Part shown: one piece after another, positions 62,367 to 64,000 of the stretch
Layout: each line of letters opens with the position of its first letter
How positions within the stretch are numbered: position 1 is the first letter of the stretch
Assembly: GCF_035046485.1 (NCBI RefSeq)
Contig: NC_085136.1
Span: forward strand, 157,654,754 to 157,718,753
Source: Aedes albopictus
Taxonomy: Eukaryota > Arthropoda > Insecta > Diptera > Culicidae
DNA: 64,000 bases
Direction: 5' to 3'
Program-made: the position numbers and the translations under genes
The notes under the pieces: model-generated
Databases searched by the model: none
Told to the model about the DNA's origin: nothing
The model's input: the letters and a program-made list of their open reading frames with translations, nothing else

Positions 62367-64000
62367 ATATATTCAATATAAATACGAATTATTCAATATT
62401 TGTAACAGTCAAACTTGAAATGTGCGAAAAAATTTGCACACTTATTGTAGACACGGGTGCAGATATTTCAGTTATCAAGGAAAATATCCTGAACCCGAAT
62501 CAAAATATATATCCCGCACAAAAGTGCATCATATACGGAATAACCGAAGGAAAAACTGAGAGTATTGGACTCACATATACTAATATTAAAATTGACTACA
62601 ACAAAATACCCGCGAATTTCCAGGTCGTAGATAAAAACTTTCCTATTTGTACAGATGGAATCTTAGGAAGAGATTTTCTGGCAAACTACGGCTGTAATAT
62701 ATGCTTAAAATCTTGGTTATTGACATTTAGTTACAAAAATGAACACTTCGAAATTCCGATCGAAGACAAATTTCAAGATCACCTCGTAATTCCACCTAGA
62801 TGCCAAGTGATCAAACAAATATTTATTCCTGAGATAAAAGAAGACAGTGTAGTTATAGCCGATCAAATAAAACCTGGAGTATTCATCGGAAATTCAGTAA
62901 TTAATAACAAGATTCAGTTCATCAATGTACTCAATGTAAATAGCAGTACAAGAACTATCCCACATACATTTAAACCCAAAATAGTACCACTTAAAGATTA
63001 CCTATTAGTTAATCCGAATAAACAAAAAGAAACTTCGACAAGAAGCCATCAACTAATTGATGAGCTAAATCTGTCGACTATACCAGATGAAGGTATTAAA
63101 AGCAAATTAAAACAACTTTGTCTGGATTTTAATGATATTTTTGCCCTGAAAGATGAACCGTTATCGGCAAATAATTTTTACAAGCAAACCTTAAGGCTAA
63201 ATTCGGATAGCCCCACCTATATCAAGAATTATCGCATACCAGAAGCTCATAAAGCAGAAATGGATAAACAAGTGCGAAAAATGGTCGATGATAAAATAGT
63301 CAGACCATCAATATCTCCTTTCAATTCGCCAATTCTGATAGTACCCAAGAAATCCAACAACGACGAGAAAAAATGGCGACTAGTAGTTGATTTCCGCCAA
63401 CTTAATAAAACCATTATTGCAGACAAATTCCCATTACCAAGGATCGACGAGATGTTAGACAACCTTGGACGGGCAAAGTACTTTACAACTCTTGATCTTG
63501 CATCTGGTTTTCACCAGATCGAGTTAAACGAAAATTCTAAACATTACACAGCTTTCTCGAGCTCTTCCGGACATTATGAATTCAATCGTCTTCCCTTTGG
63601 ACTTAATGTTTCTCCCAACAGTTTCCAAAGGATGATGACGATTGCTCTCAGTGGTTTACCTCCTGAGTGTGCCTTCTTGTACATCGATGACATCCTCGTA
63701 GTCGGATGCTCGGTAAATCACCATTTTAAAAACCTAGAAACAGTTTTCAAACGATTAAGGCAATATAATCTGAAACTGAATCCAGCAAAATGCAATTTTT
63801 TCAAACATGATGTTACCTATTTAGGACATCATATTTCAGAAAAAGGCATTTTACCGGATCCATCAAAATATAATGTGATTAAAAACTTTCCAGTTCCGAA
63901 AACCTCAGATGAAGTTAGAAGATTTGTTGCGTTCTGTAACTATTACAGACGTTTTATTCCCAAATTTGCTGATATAGCACACCCACTTAATAAACTTTTG
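62264..64000 (+). CDS. gypsy-type Pol: protease and reverse transcriptase, runs off the window
   Basis: Open in the -1 frame relative to gag from 62264 to the window end, overlapping gag by 100 nt, so expression probably needs -1 frameshifting. No classical slippery heptamer is seen; tcg-gaa-aac at 62280-62288 is a weak candidate. Protease: TLIVDTGADISVI (catalytic DTG, 62450) and GILGRDFL. RT: YRIPEAHKAEMDKQV, SPILIVPKKS, WRLVVDFRQLNKTI, TTLDLASGFHQI (first Asp), FNRLPFGLNVSPNSFQ, and the YIDD box of CAFLYIDDILVVG (about 63673-63696), then NPAKCNFF and FCNYYRRFIPKFA. No internal stop is seen. RNase H and integrase would lie beyond 64000. Confidence 0.88.

Overview
The window looks like intergenic, transposon-saturated DNA from a culicine mosquito, most likely Aedes. 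The clues are a tRNA-derived SINE resembling the Aedes Feilai family, R1-clade non-LTR copies, several palindromic MITEs, and both Ty1/copia and Ty3/gypsy LTR elements. The genus is an inference from recognised families. I found no convincing host gene, rRNA, functional tRNA or CRISPR array; nearly every long reading frame is retrotransposon coding sequence, and most are broken.

Layout. 1-3.05 kb: AT-rich, no gene, one purine-rich tract. 3.06-7.46 kb: a minus-strand non-LTR relic (host A) split by R1 copy 1 (3606-6101, +). 8.9-12.1 kb: a minus-strand CR1/L2-like relic (host B) whose RT is interrupted just after FADD by a 580-bp TA-flanked MITE. 12.3-15.06 kb: two 5'-truncated R1 copies in tandem, separated and flanked by the same 13-bp target duplication. 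15-24.2 kb: MITEs, an I-like RT relic with a TTAA-flanked foldback element before its ADD motif, and an R1 ORF1/EN relic. 25-28.6 kb: decayed copia, two R1 3' fragments and a 34-bp-stem cruciform. 28.7-31.3 kb: an RNase H/zinc-knuckle tail of a non-LTR element split by an unusual 2-kb element. 33.2-42.5 kb: a four-level nest, with a non-LTR relic (host C) containing a TIR element, which contains a young copia, which contains a 1.5-kb hAT-like element and (in the 5' LTR only) a 161-bp hairpin. 42.5-49 kb: mostly featureless, with a ~300-bp tandem array and one MITE. 49.1-57.7 kb: an RTE-like relic (host E) split by a 6-kb foldback element, itself holding a long-open RT and a second, 3.8-kb copy of the unusual element. 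57.7-60.2 kb: a SINE at an R1/RTE-like junction, then an R1 5' half carrying a small hAT-like MITE. 60.2 kb to the end: the 5' part of a gypsy-type LTR retrotransposon running off the window.

The most interesting object is the family at 28842-30884 (+) and 51709-55510 (-). Both copies share a 40-bp 5' end, an 11-bp subterminal inverted repeat, a central array of 152-bp repeats, a conserved core, a TG/TATG microsatellite, and a terminal 33-nt hairpin, and both sit in an A/T homopolymer. This is the architecture of non-autonomous Helentron elements (DINE-1/HINE type); I propose that assignment as a hypothesis. Many junctions preserve target duplications, so the order of insertion can be read directly.
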